From JANQPX01 sp039028235 (GTDB lineage Bacteria > Pseudomonadota > Alphaproteobacteria > Geminicoccales > Geminicoccaceae): 14,581 nucleotides of DNA. Below, in pieces: positions 6,496 to 14,414 of the stretch. Each line of letters begins with the position of its first letter. Positions within the stretch are counted from its first letter, which is position 1. Where the stretch lies: contig JBCCIN010000081.1 of assembly GCA_039028235.1 (NCBI GenBank), forward strand, positions 1 through 14,581. The letters run 5' to 3'. The notes under the pieces are model-generated. The model had not been told where the DNA came from. It ran no database searches and was given only the letters and a program-made list of their open reading frames with translations. Position numbers and translations under genes: made by a program.

Positions 6496-8643
6496 ATGAA
6501 ACAGGTGTTGCAGAATTTGGGGAGCGGTGAGTTGATGCTTGCCGAGGTCCCCTGTCCCGAGGTCACATCAGGTCATGTGCTGATCCAGACGCGAAAGAGC
6601 CTGATCTCGGCCGGAACGGAGCGAATGCTCCTGGAGTTCGGTAATGCAAACTGGCTGGAGCGCGCGCGCCAGCAGCCGGACAAGGTCAAGATGGTGCTGG
6701 AGAAGGTCAAGACCGACGGCCTTCTGCCCACGATCGAGGCAGTGCAGAGCAAGCTCGATGAGCCGGTGGCGCTCGGCTATTGCAATGTCGGCGAGGTGAT
6801 TGCGGTCGGCAACGGGGTCGACGGTATCGAAGTCGGTGATCGCGTCGCCTCGAACGGTCCGCATGCCGAGATGGTCGCCGTCCCGAAGAATCTCTGCCAG
6901 GCCGTCCCGGACGGCGTCGATGACGAGCAGGCGGCGTTCACCGTCCTGGGCGCGATCGCGCTTCAGGGTGTGCGTCTGGCCAAACCGACCCTGGGTGAGC
7001 GTTTCGTCGTGACCGGGCTTGGCCTTCTTGGCCAGCTCACCGTGCAGCTTCTGTGCGCCCATGGCTGCCACGTGGTCGGCATCGATCTCGATCCGCGCAA
7101 GCTGGAGATGGCCAGGCGTTTCGGCGCGGACACGGTCGACGTCAAGACGGGCGAGGACCCGGTGGCAGCGGCCAATGCGTTTACCAAAGGCCGGGGGATG
7201 GACGGTGTCATCATCACCGCCGCCACCAAGAGCAACGAGCCGGTGTCCCAGGGTGCACGCATGTGCCGGAAGCGCGGACGCATCGTTCTGGTGGGCGTGG
7301 TCGGTCCGGAAATTTCGCGTGCGGACTTCTACGAGAAGGAGCTGAGCTTTCAGGTCTCCTGTTCCTACGGTCCTGGCCGCTATGACCCGGCTTACGAACA
7401 AAAGGGTCAGGACTACCCCTTCGGCTTGGTGCGCTGGACCGAGAAACGGAACTTCGAAGCCTTTCTCGACTGCCTCGCCGCTGGCTCGATCGACGTCGCC
7501 CCGCTGATCTCGCATCGCTTCGAGATCGAGGACGCGGCCAAGGCCTACGATCTCCTGAACGGCAAAGGGGCGTATGACGGCCTCATGCTGAATTACGGCG
7601 CCGCCCCACTTAAGGATGGCCTCCTTGCACGGCACGTTCCCCTTAAGGCAGCTACCCCGAGTCAGCCGTCTGCCGGCGGCAGCGCGTTGGCGGTGATCGG
7701 AGCGGGGAATTATGCGGGGCGACAGCTGATCCCGGCGTTTGCCAAGACGTCGGCCAGCCTGAGAACGATCGTCAGTCAGCGCGGGGTTACCGCCAGCCAT
7801 TTCGGCCGGAAGTTTGGCTTTCAGACCGCAGGCAGCGATGTCCAGGCGGCAATCGACGATACGGCGGTCAACGCCGTGGTAATCGCGACTCGCCATGACA
7901 GCCATGCCGATCTCGTCTGTCGCGCCCTTCGCGCCGGCAAGCATGTCTTCGTGGAAAAGCCGCTGGCGCTCACCGAAGATGAGCTGGTCGAGATCGAGAC
8001 CTGCTATCAAGCGCAGGTCGCCGCCGGCAATCAGCGGCATCTGATGGTCGGCTTCAATCGACGTCTCGCCCCCCATGTGGTGAAGGCGAAAGCGTTGCTC
8101 GAAGCGGTCAGCGCACCCAAGACCATGATCATGACGGTCAATGCCGGTGCCATACCGCCAGACCACTGGACGCAGGACCGCGCAGTCGGCGGCGGGCGGA
8201 TCATCGGCGAGGGCTGTCACTTCGTCGATCTGATGCGCCATTTTGCGGACGCGCCGATCACGGACGTGCAGGCACGTTCGGTCGGCGGCGGGCAGTCGGG
8301 GGCGACGCCTGAGGACAAGGCGACGATCACGATAGCCTTTGCCGACGGATCCATCGGCACGCTTCACTATTTCGCCAATGGCGCCAAGAGCTTCCCGAAG
8401 GAGCGGCTGGAAATCTTTGCGGACGGACGCATTCTGCAGCTCGACAATTATCGAAAGCTCACGGGTTATGGCTGGCCCGGATTCAAGAAGATGTCGTCAT
8501 GGAGCCAGGATCGCGGCCAGGAGGCCTTTGCCGCTGCCTTCATCAAGGCCGTTGAGCAGGGCGGCCCGACACCGATCGCCTTCTCCGAGCTGATGGATGT
8601 CGGCCGCGCCGTGATCGAAGCAGACAAGCAGCTTCGCGTCTGA
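6496..8643 (+). CDS. Fused two-domain oxidoreductase: zinc-type ADH (MDR) plus Gfo/Idh/MocA
   Basis: The 715-residue protein joins two NAD(P)-binding enzymes. Residues 1-370 are a medium-chain dehydrogenase/reductase: YCNVGEVIAVG (95-105), GDRVASNGPHAEM (114-126) and Rossmann motif GLGLLG (174-179). The typical GHExxG-type zinc ligand set is not evident, so this half may not be a classical zinc alcohol dehydrogenase. Residues about 396-715 are Gfo/Idh/MocA-like: VIGAGNYAG (400-408), EKPLALT (487-493), and GEGCHFVDLM (571-580) with His575 in the family's conserved histidine position. Such bi-domain oxidoreductases are found in bacterial exopolysaccharide clusters; the substrate is not established to my knowledge. 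A sugar-nucleotide or glycan-linked hydroxyl oxidised by one half and processed by the other is plausible. The ATG at 6496 has only a poor Shine-Dalgarno. The gene is followed by an intergenic gap of about 450 bp, so it probably ends this block. Confidence 0.9.
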   Translation: MKQVLQNLGSGELMLAEVPCPEVTSGHVLIQTRKSLISAGTERMLLEFGNANWLERARQQPDKVKMVLEKVKTDGLLPTIEAVQSKLDEPVALGYCNVGEVIAVGNGVDGIEVGDRVASNGPHAEMVAVPKNLCQAVPDGVDDEQAAFTVLGAIALQGVRLAKPTLGERFVVTGLGLLGQLTVQLLCAHGCHVVGIDLDPRKLEMARRFGADTVDVKTGEDPVAAANAFTKGRGMDGVIITAATKSNEPVSQGARMCRKRGRIVLVGVVGPEISRADFYEKELSFQVSCSYGPGRYDPAYEQKGQDYPFGLVRWTEKRNFEAFLDCLAAGSIDVAPLISHRFEIEDAAKAYDLLNGKGAYDGLMLNYGAAPLKDGLLARHVPLKAATPSQPSAGGSALAVIGAGNYAGRQLIPAFAKTSASLRTIVSQRGVTASHFGRKFGFQTAGSDVQAAIDDTAVNAVVIATRHDSHADLVCRALRAGKHVFVEKPLALTEDELVEIETCYQAQVAAGNQRHLMVGFNRRLAPHVVKAKALLEAVSAPKTMIMTVNAGAIPPDHWTQDRAVGGGRIIGEGCHFVDLMRHFADAPITDVQARSVGGGQSGATPEDKATITIAFADGSIGTLHYFANGAKSFPKERLEIFADGRILQLDNYRKLTGYGWPGFKKMSSWSQDRGQEAFAAAFIKAVEQGGPTPIAFSELMDVGRAVIEADKQLRV

Positions 8644-8919
8644 GGGTTGCCGCCAGGACGGACGATGCAGGGAGGTCGAAGGAACGGCACGCTGACACCG
8701 GCGGCGAATTCTATCCCGAAGGAATCGATCGGTCATGTGCGGTTCATCACAGTCGAGTAAAACAGGACCGCTAAGATAGACCTATAAGCATGTTGAAATC
8801 GTCGAGCCCTATTTCGCTTATATGGTTACATTCTCGCTGCTTAAAAAACTGATGATGCAAAGACGTGAGACCGCGAAAACACGAAAAGGGAAAAAATAAT
8901 CATGCCTCGAGTCTTCTCC

Positions 8920-8956
8920 TTGACAATGATCGAACTTCGAAAGTTAGTAAGTTCGA
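8920..8956 (+). promoter_or_regulatory. Candidate promoter overlapped by an operator-like inverted repeat
   Basis: TTGACA (8920-8925) is a perfect -35 hexamer; GTTAGT 17 nt later (8943-8948) is a weak -10. TCGAACTT (8930-8937) and AAGTTCGA (8949-8956) are perfect 8-nt complements with 11 nt between them. They straddle the putative spacer and -10, the position expected for a repressor or other dimeric regulator. The orientation fits transcription toward the transferase gene at about 9100. Confidence 0.45.
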
Positions 8957-9093
8957 ATATGTGCAAAAAAGCACGATCTTCACAGCTTAGCCGCACTACC
9001 GGAACCAGAAAGTAAACTTTCGCGTTAGCTGGTTTCGGCTGTGGGTTGTTTTGTGAAGAGCCTAGTTGCGCCGAATCGAGTCGTACGTCTTTC

Positions 9094-9098
9094 AGGAG
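9094..9098 (+). promoter_or_regulatory. Ribosome binding site of the phosphoglycosyl transferase gene
   Basis: AGGAG ends only 1 nt before the ATG at 9100 but 7 nt before an in-frame TTG at 9106. The spacing favours TTG as the real start, adding to other apparent TTG starts in this window. Either choice changes the protein by two residues. Confidence 0.5.
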
Positions 9099-9099
9099 T

Positions 9100-10668
9100 A
9101 TGACCTTGTCGTATGTAAGGTCAGAAGGAGATCCGTCGCCCCGCCGATATTATTGGCTGATACAAGCCTTTGATGTTGCTGTGACGGTCGCCGCTTTCGT
9201 CCTCGCATTCAGCCTCAGGACCGAGTTCGCCTTTTCCGATCCTGACTGGCTGGCTATGCTGGTGGGCATCCCCATCGTCGCTGTCGTTGCTCTGATCGCC
9301 TATCATGTGGTCGGTCTGTTTCGCGGGACCTGGTCCGAGACCGCCGATGCCGATCTGATCGTCGTGGTCAAAGGGGCCAGCCTGGTGAGCGTCCTCTTGA
9401 TCACCAGCATGGTGCTGACCAATACGCTCGCCGAAATTCCGCGATCGGTGCCGCTAATCCACTGGTTCATCACAGTCGTGGCCCTTTACGGTTCGCGCAT
9501 GTTTTGGGCCACGCGACAGACCAATCGGGCCACCGACAACAAGTCGACCGCCATTCTCGTTGGCTGCAGTCAGTCGGCGCTTCGCTTCCTTTCCAGCGTT
9601 CAAGTGCTGGCCAGCAGCCGCTTCAAGATCTTTGGCCTGCTTGACGACAGCCAGGGATATGTCCGTATCGGTCGCACCATTCGTGGTACGCCGGTCGTCG
9701 GTCAGGTCGATCGCGCCGAGGAATGTCTTGCTCATCTGAGTGTGCATGGTGTTTTCCCCGACCGTTTTGTCGTGATGGACTCGTTCAAGACGAAGTCACC
9801 GGAGCGCTTTGCCGAGCTTGAGAAGCTTGCCGAGCGCGCCAACATCAGCCTCGACGTGATCAATGACAGCATTTGGGTCGACGAGGGACAGGATGCTCCG
9901 GCCAAGTCTGCGGCGGACGCCAACCCGCTTTTGAGCGTGAAACGCTACATGCGCTGGCGCCGTCCGGTCGAATGGCTGGTCGCCGTGATGCTCCTGGTTC
10001 TGCTCTCGCCGCTGTTCCTGCTGGTGGCCAGCCTATGCCTGATCGATGTCGGTCGGCCGGTGTTTTTCTGGCAGATGCGTCCCGGGCGGCGCTTGAAGCC
10101 GATCAAGCTCATCAAGTTCCGCACCATGCGTGACGGGCTCGGCATTGACGGCAAGCCGCTCTCTGACGAAGAGCGCACCTCGACTTTCGGCTGGCTGATC
10201 CGCCGCTCCAAGCTCGACGAGCTGCCGCAGCTTTTGAGCATCATTCGCGGCGACATGTCCTTCATCGGCCCGCGTCCGTTGTTGCCGCGTGACCAGCCCG
10301 AGGATGCCGAGTTGCGCGCGATCGTGCGTCCAGGCGTCACCGGCTGGGCCCAGGTGAATGGTGGGCATCCGCTCAAGATCGAAGAGAAGCTGGCGCTCGA
10401 TATCTGGTACATCCAGAACGCCTCGTTCTGGCTCGATATCAAGGTTCTATGGTTGACGATGCGCACCGTTCTCTTCGGCGAGACGGTGAACCGTGAGGCT
10501 ATTGACGCAGCCCTCGCGACACGCGAGCGGCTTCGGCCTGCGGCACAGCAGCTTCAGGTTGTTGCGGAGCAGCCGGCGCTGGAGGGCTCAACCGCGCGTC
10601 AAGGCGACGGCCTGCCCGACAAGGCCTGGTGGCCGCGACCGGCCAACAGCCTCGATCGGGCATCCTGA
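9100..10668 (+). CDS. Polyprenyl-phosphate sugar-1-phosphate transferase (WcaJ/WbaP-like initiating enzyme)
   Basis: This inner-membrane enzyme transfers a sugar-1-phosphate from a nucleotide sugar to undecaprenyl phosphate, the first step of repeat-unit assembly. The 522-residue layout is that of the large monotopic phosphoglycosyl transferases. Hydrophobic segments lie at about 19-40, 50-72, 88-107 and 118-135, followed by a Rossmann-like domain (about 148-260). The catalytic part has a re-entrant helix at about 288-316, FRTM (340-343), the catalytic Asp373-Glu374 pair in KLDELPQL, GDMSFIGPRPLLP (384-396) and PGVTGWAQVNG (411-421). The sugar cannot be read from sequence. A roughly 55-residue Pro/Ala/Gln-rich tail after residue 465 is longer than I expect for the family. 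The start may be TTG 9106 rather than ATG 9100; an in-frame ATG at 9046 has no ribosome site and seems too far upstream. It heads the second plus-strand block after the AT-rich promoter region. Confidence 0.93.
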   Translation: MTLSYVRSEGDPSPRRYYWLIQAFDVAVTVAAFVLAFSLRTEFAFSDPDWLAMLVGIPIVAVVALIAYHVVGLFRGTWSETADADLIVVVKGASLVSVLLITSMVLTNTLAEIPRSVPLIHWFITVVALYGSRMFWATRQTNRATDNKSTAILVGCSQSALRFLSSVQVLASSRFKIFGLLDDSQGYVRIGRTIRGTPVVGQVDRAEECLAHLSVHGVFPDRFVVMDSFKTKSPERFAELEKLAERANISLDVINDSIWVDEGQDAPAKSAADANPLLSVKRYMRWRRPVEWLVAVMLLVLLSPLFLLVASLCLIDVGRPVFFWQMRPGRRLKPIKLIKFRTMRDGLGIDGKPLSDEERTSTFGWLIRRSKLDELPQLLSIIRGDMSFIGPRPLLPRDQPEDAELRAIVRPGVTGWAQVNGGHPLKIEEKLALDIWYIQNASFWLDIKVLWLTMRTVLFGETVNREAIDAALATRERLRPAAQQLQVVAEQPALEGSTARQGDGLPDKAWWPRPANSLDRAS

Positions 10669-10772
10669 CGACGACGCGCTTGGCGTTCGCGCGTTTCTTG
10701 ACGTAGCCGACGTCGCCTTGCTGAGCATTCCGCCCTGTTGAGATCGCCAGAAGCTGACGGGTCACGCCGACG

Positions 10773-11978
10773 ATGGACATCCTGATTTGCAACTACGAAT
10801 ACCCACCGCTCGGCGGCGGCGGCGGCGTGGTCACGGCGCAGCTGGTGGAGCAGCTTGCCAAGCGGCATCAGGTAACGGTGCTGACATCGAAGGCCTTCGA
10901 TCTGCCGGAGGAAAGCCGCGAGAACGGTGCGCAGATCATACGCGTGCCGGTCTTAGGCAGGACGAAGAAGGCCGCCGGCAGCCTGCCGTCTCTCCTCTCC
11001 TATGTGCCGGCGGCGATCAAGCGCGGCAAGGCGTTGATGCGAGACCGGTCCTTCGATGTGATCAACACCCATTTCGCCGTGCCCACCGGCCCGGTCGGTG
11101 ATAGCCTCGCGCGCCACGCCGGCATTCCCAACATACTCTCCGTGCATGGCGGTGACCTCTACGATCCGAGCAAGTGGATGTCGCCACACCGCCATTGGGT
11201 CCTCCGGCGTCTGATCAAGCGCCTCTTGGAACGTGCCGATCGTGTCGTCGGCCAGTCCAGCAACACCAACGCCAATGTCGGTCGCTTCTATACGAACGCG
11301 GTCGAGCCTGTGCTGATCCCGCTCGGCATCGAGCGCCCGACGATCGAGCCTGCGTCGCGGACTGGCTATGGCCTCGGCAAGGACGACCTGCTGCTCGTCA
11401 CCGTCGGTCGCCTCGTGGCGCGAAAGGCCTTGGATCAGCTCCTCGACCTTCTGCCGCGCTTTGCCGGGCATGACGTCAAGCTTCTGGTGATCGGCACAGG
11501 CCCCGAGGAATCCGCGCTCAGGACCCATGCGACGGAGCTAGGTGTCGCCGAGCAGGTGCGTTTTCTCGGCGGGCTTTCGGATCAGGAAAAGTTCGATGTG
11601 CTCGGCATGGCCGATATTTACGTTTCCTCGAGCCAGCATGAGGGCTTTGGCCTCGTGTTTCTCGAAGGCATGGCCGCGGGCCTTCCGGTGATCTGTTATG
11701 ATCATGGCGGGCAGACGGATTTTCTCGTCGACGGTGAGACAGGCTATCTGGTGCCGTTGAACGATCAGGAAAAGCTTGAACAGCGAATTCGAGAGCTTGT
11801 GATCGACGGCGCACTCCGGCAAAAGATCGCTGACACTAATCAACAGCGAGTCGAGCGTTATTTCATCGAGCAGATGGCGCTCGCCTATGAGGAGCTGTTC
11901 GAAGTCGCCATAGGTGACCGTCGCCGGATAGGAGCGAGTTCGGCCATGCTGGCCACCGGCAGCCGCGAAGCGGCGTAA
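10773..11978 (+). CDS. Glycosyltransferase, GT4 (group 1) family
   Basis: A probable cytoplasmic or membrane-peripheral retaining glycosyltransferase adding a sugar to the lipid-linked intermediate. The 401 residues fit the GT-B fold. The N-terminal domain begins with YEYPPLGGGGG (8-18), a glycine loop typical of GT4 donor/acceptor sites, and has His125 in VHGGDLYDP. The C-terminal domain begins near VTVGRLVARKALD (209-221), with Lys218 at the phosphate-contacting position, and carries the E-x7-E motif, Glu290 to Glu298, in HEGFGLVFLEG. The donor and acceptor are not predictable. It follows the initiating transferase after 104 bp. The ATG at 10773 is fixed by the position of the first beta strand, though no strong Shine-Dalgarno is visible before it. 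Confidence 0.92.
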   Translation: MDILICNYEYPPLGGGGGVVTAQLVEQLAKRHQVTVLTSKAFDLPEESRENGAQIIRVPVLGRTKKAAGSLPSLLSYVPAAIKRGKALMRDRSFDVINTHFAVPTGPVGDSLARHAGIPNILSVHGGDLYDPSKWMSPHRHWVLRRLIKRLLERADRVVGQSSNTNANVGRFYTNAVEPVLIPLGIERPTIEPASRTGYGLGKDDLLLVTVGRLVARKALDQLLDLLPRFAGHDVKLLVIGTGPEESALRTHATELGVAEQVRFLGGLSDQEKFDVLGMADIYVSSSQHEGFGLVFLEGMAAGLPVICYDHGGQTDFLVDGETGYLVPLNDQEKLEQRIRELVIDGALRQKIADTNQQRVERYFIEQMALAYEELFEVAIGDRRRIGASSAMLATGSREAA

Positions 11979-12035
11979 ACGAGGTAACGAGTTCGGCGAG
12001 CACAGGCCGGACCATTGGGATGAAAAGTCGAACAG

Positions 12036-13283
12036 ATGGCAGACAGCAACACGATCACGGCAGGCAGTCTGCCAGCACCGGTCCGCTTCATGCGCATCGG
12101 CCTCCTAGCCGTTGTTCTGGCCTCGATCGCGGCCGCCGCGCTGTTTGTCTACGTGGCGCGTCCGACTTCCATCGGCGAAGCGAGGACGGCCGTGGGCGAA
12201 GGGCTGGAAGAAGCCCGTCAACTCTGGCTCGGCCTCACCTTCTGGCCATCAGCGCCCTATCCGCCCAGCGACGTGATCGAAGGCTTCGAGCTCGACTGGA
12301 CGACCCACCAGCGCGCCGCCGACGGCAGTGGCGATTGGGGCATCACCTGGTCTGACGACGATCACCAATACACCGCCTGGGGCAATGGCGGCGGCTTCGG
12401 CGGCAGCAATGTGGACGGCCGGGTCATGCTCGGCTTCGCGCGCATCGAGGGCGGCGCGGACGACTATCAGGCCTACAATGTCTGGGGCGGTCATCAACCC
12501 GAAAACCCGGCCGAGTTCGGCGGCAAGGCCTACAGCCTTTTGAGCGTCGACGGCACGCTCTACACTTGGCGCTGTGGCGATGCCGACGGCGAAACCTCGC
12601 TCGCCTTTCAGGAGCTCTATCGCTCGACTAACAAGAGCGCCACTTGGCGCAGCACGGGCGTCAAGTTCACGCAAGAGTCTTTCGCCGGCGACGATCTCGG
12701 CTTTTACTGCCCCGTCTTCCTGCAGTTCGGAAAGGACTATGCTGGCGCGCGCGATGACTATGTCTACGTCTACGCGCCGGAGATCCAGCAGGCCGAGACC
12801 CTCTATCCACAGGTGCCGGGCAAGGTCTCGATGATGCGCGTGCCCAAGACCCGGATCAATGTGCGCTCGGCCTACGAATTCTTTGCTGGCATCGGGGCTG
12901 ATGGTGAGCCGGTCTGGACCTTCGATTCCGCGGGCCGGGTGCCGGTGTTCGAGGATGCGGAGAACGGCATCACCCAGCATATCACCGCTGTCTACAATCC
13001 TGGTCTCGATCGCTATATCATCGCAACCGAGCACAGTGTGCATGCTGAAGGCAATATCGCCATCTATGACGGGCCGACTCCTTGGGGACCGTGGACCACG
13101 GTGCACTTCTCGGACAGCTTCGAGCGTTTCGAGACGCTCGACAACGGCTTCATGTGGGTCTTTCCCAGCAAGTGGCTGAGCGAGGATGGCGAAGACTTCG
13201 TCATGATCTATACCGGCAAGGGACGGAACGACAGTTGGAACACCGTCAAGGGCAGGTTTTTGCTCGCAGGCCGAAGCGATTGA
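12036..13283 (+). CDS. Membrane-anchored DUF4185-like protein, possible glycan hydrolase
   Basis: The 415-residue product has one hydrophobic helix at 20-40 after a short N-terminus with Arg17 and Arg20, then a large exported-looking domain. Residues 105-123 (WSDDDHQYTAWGNGGGFGG), VWGGHQPENPAEFGGKAY (149-166) and LLSVDGTLYTWRC (168-180) resemble the DUF4185 family, a five-bladed propeller-like fold as I recall. Some actinobacterial DUF4185 members have been shown to be endo-D-arabinanases (GH183); activity here is not established and the substrate should differ. Acidic residues in SDDDH are candidate active-site residues. The exported domain has exactly two cysteines, 180 and 225, which could form a disulfide. 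It lies between the GT4 gene (57 bp) and the flippase-like gene (52 bp) on the same strand, so a role in trimming or releasing the local polymer is a reasonable inference. The family call is from memory of motifs. Confidence 0.82.
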   Translation: MADSNTITAGSLPAPVRFMRIGLLAVVLASIAAAALFVYVARPTSIGEARTAVGEGLEEARQLWLGLTFWPSAPYPPSDVIEGFELDWTTHQRAADGSGDWGITWSDDDHQYTAWGNGGGFGGSNVDGRVMLGFARIEGGADDYQAYNVWGGHQPENPAEFGGKAYSLLSVDGTLYTWRCGDADGETSLAFQELYRSTNKSATWRSTGVKFTQESFAGDDLGFYCPVFLQFGKDYAGARDDYVYVYAPEIQQAETLYPQVPGKVSMMRVPKTRINVRSAYEFFAGIGADGEPVWTFDSAGRVPVFEDAENGITQHITAVYNPGLDRYIIATEHSVHAEGNIAIYDGPTPWGPWTTVHFSDSFERFETLDNGFMWVFPSKWLSEDGEDFVMIYTGKGRNDSWNTVKGRFLLAGRSD

Positions 13284-13335
13284 TCGCTGCCTATGAAGCC
13301 CGCTCCGACCAACCGCAGGGCACTGTCCCGATTCG

Positions 13336-14328
13336 ATGACGGCGGGGACGGAGGTGATAGAGCAGGAGCAGCCGTCGGCAAGGCGTTGGCTGATTTCAGC
13401 CACCAAGCTTGCCGTGACGGTCGCGCTTTGCTGGCTGATCATCAGCTGGATCGACTGGCAGATCTTTCTCAAGACGGTGAGTGGGGTCCATTATGGGCTT
13501 ATTGCCGTGGTTTTCGTCGTCAGCCTGTTCGGCGTCGCCATCAGTGCCTGGAAATGGCAGATCCTGCTGGCGGGTCACGGTATCTGCTATCCACTGCCTT
13601 CACTGATACGATGGTACTTCATCGCCGCCTTTTTCAATGCCTTCCTGCCGACCAATATTGGCGGAGATGGCTACCGGCTCTTGAAGACCTTCGACAATCC
13701 GAAGGGAAAAGCGCGCGCCGTTGGAGCGATCCTGCTGGAGCGAATCACAGGCGTGCTCACCCTGGGTTTTATGGGCTATGTCGCAGCGCTGCTCGTCTGG
13801 CTGAACACTGGGAACGCGCTCGCCGCATCGCTTGCCGTTCTTGGCACGATCGGTGGCATGGTTGGGTTGTTGGCGCTCGTGCTCGTCTGGCGCTTCGGCT
13901 CGATCGGCCCGCTATCCCGAATCCGCGTAGTGAGGAAGCTGGTCGACAAAGGCTCGGAGGTGATCGCGGACTGGAAGGGCCAGGGGCGGCGCATGGCCGC
14001 GGTCATGGGCTTGTCTCTGGGTTTCCATCTGCTCAGGATCGGGTTTATCTGGCTTCTGATCCTGGCGCTCGGCACCGCAGTAGATCCCGTGGAGCTCACG
14101 GTGGCCCTTTTCGCCGTCGAGGTCGCGGCGATGTTGCCGATCAGCCTCGGCGGACTCGGCGTGATGGAGGGGTCTTTCGTTTATGTGATGGGCGGGTTCG
14201 GCCTGGATCACGAGGCTGGACTTGCCGGCATGTTGATGCTTCGGGTGCTGACGCTCCTGATTGGTCTTATCGGCGCTTTTCTCTATCTGGCCGAGGGACG
14301 GATGAACGGCAAAATGTTGCAGACGTGA
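13336..14328 (+). CDS. Flippase-like integral membrane protein (LPG synthase TM / UPF0104 family)
   Basis: The 330-residue protein has about eight hydrophobic segments, among them 18-38, 55-75, 95-105, 136-156, 165-185, 223-245, 255-272 and 295-318. Family signatures are LPTNIGGDGYRLLKT (104-118), ERITG (135-139) and PISLGGLGVMEG (268-279). This is the transmembrane domain shared with lysylphosphatidylglycerol synthase (MprF) but without the catalytic aminoacyl-transferase domain. Members are annotated as flippase-like and often sit in polysaccharide or glycolipid clusters; their substrate is mostly unknown. Here it could move or modify a lipid-linked sugar, or supply a lipid-linked donor. 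The ATG at 13336 lacks a clear ribosome site; a GTG at 13354 is an alternative. It follows the DUF4185-like gene after 52 bp. Confidence 0.88.
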   Translation: MTAGTEVIEQEQPSARRWLISATKLAVTVALCWLIISWIDWQIFLKTVSGVHYGLIAVVFVVSLFGVAISAWKWQILLAGHGICYPLPSLIRWYFIAAFFNAFLPTNIGGDGYRLLKTFDNPKGKARAVGAILLERITGVLTLGFMGYVAALLVWLNTGNALAASLAVLGTIGGMVGLLALVLVWRFGSIGPLSRIRVVRKLVDKGSEVIADWKGQGRRMAAVMGLSLGFHLLRIGFIWLLILALGTAVDPVELTVALFAVEVAAMLPISLGGLGVMEGSFVYVMGGFGLDHEAGLAGMLMLRVLTLLIGLIGAFLYLAEGRMNGKMLQT

Positions 14329-14401
14329 CGGTCTGACGGAGAGACAGGCCGGCCGTGACGACCTTGATGTCGGCGGCGCGGCGCAAAGGAACAACGCGAA
14401 T

Positions 14402-14407
14402 AGGAGG
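14402..14407 (+). promoter_or_regulatory. Strong ribosome binding site for a TTG start
   Basis: AGGAGG ends 7 nt before the TTG at 14415. An in-frame ATG at 14367 would add 16 basic residues before the family's first beta strand and has no ribosome site, so TTG is preferred. Confidence 0.65.
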
Positions 14408-14414
14408 AAGGCGC

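Larger units (their letters stand above)
8644..9099. other. AT-rich intergenic region with promoter- and operator-like signals
   Basis: Within 8761-9060 I count about 43% GC, far below the flanking genes. I see no convincing gene. Features are a TTGAAA at 8793-8798 with TTATAT-like sequence near 8818-8823, a perfect TTGACA at 8920-8925, an 8-nt inverted repeat at 8930-8956, a small hairpin GTGC-AAAAAA-GCAC (8961-8974) and GAAAG-TAAA-CTTTC (9008-9021). The region must carry the promoter for the phosphoglycosyl transferase and the genes after it. No clear terminator for the preceding gene is visible. Confidence 0.6.

Noticed and set aside
6568..8367. 599-codon minus-strand open frame
   Set aside because: It is a long shadow opposite the fused oxidoreductase; high GC suppresses stops in this frame and the translation shows no family motif.
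8649..8705. GCCGCC and GGCGGC as a terminator stem after the fused oxidoreductase gene
   Set aside because: The arms are 45 nt apart and no T tract follows, so an intrinsic terminator is unlikely.
8902..9015. 37-codon open frame beginning at an ATG in the AT-rich intergenic region
   Set aside because: Its ribosome site is poorly spaced, the peptide has no features and the frame contains the candidate promoter and operator, so it is more likely non-coding.
10669..10772. Possible terminator or promoter in the gap between the transferase and GT4 genes
   Set aside because: The only structure is a 5-bp GACGT/ACGTC stem with no T run, and a TTGACG there has no matching -10; the genes look co-transcribed.
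12249..13472. 407-codon minus-strand open frame
   Set aside because: It is antisense to the DUF4185-like gene and runs into the next gene; no recognisable domain.
13293..14336. 347-codon plus-strand open frame overlapping the flippase-like gene
   Set aside because: Same strand, different frame; the translation is Arg/Gly/Ala-rich and lacks membrane segments, while the 13336 frame carries the family signatures.
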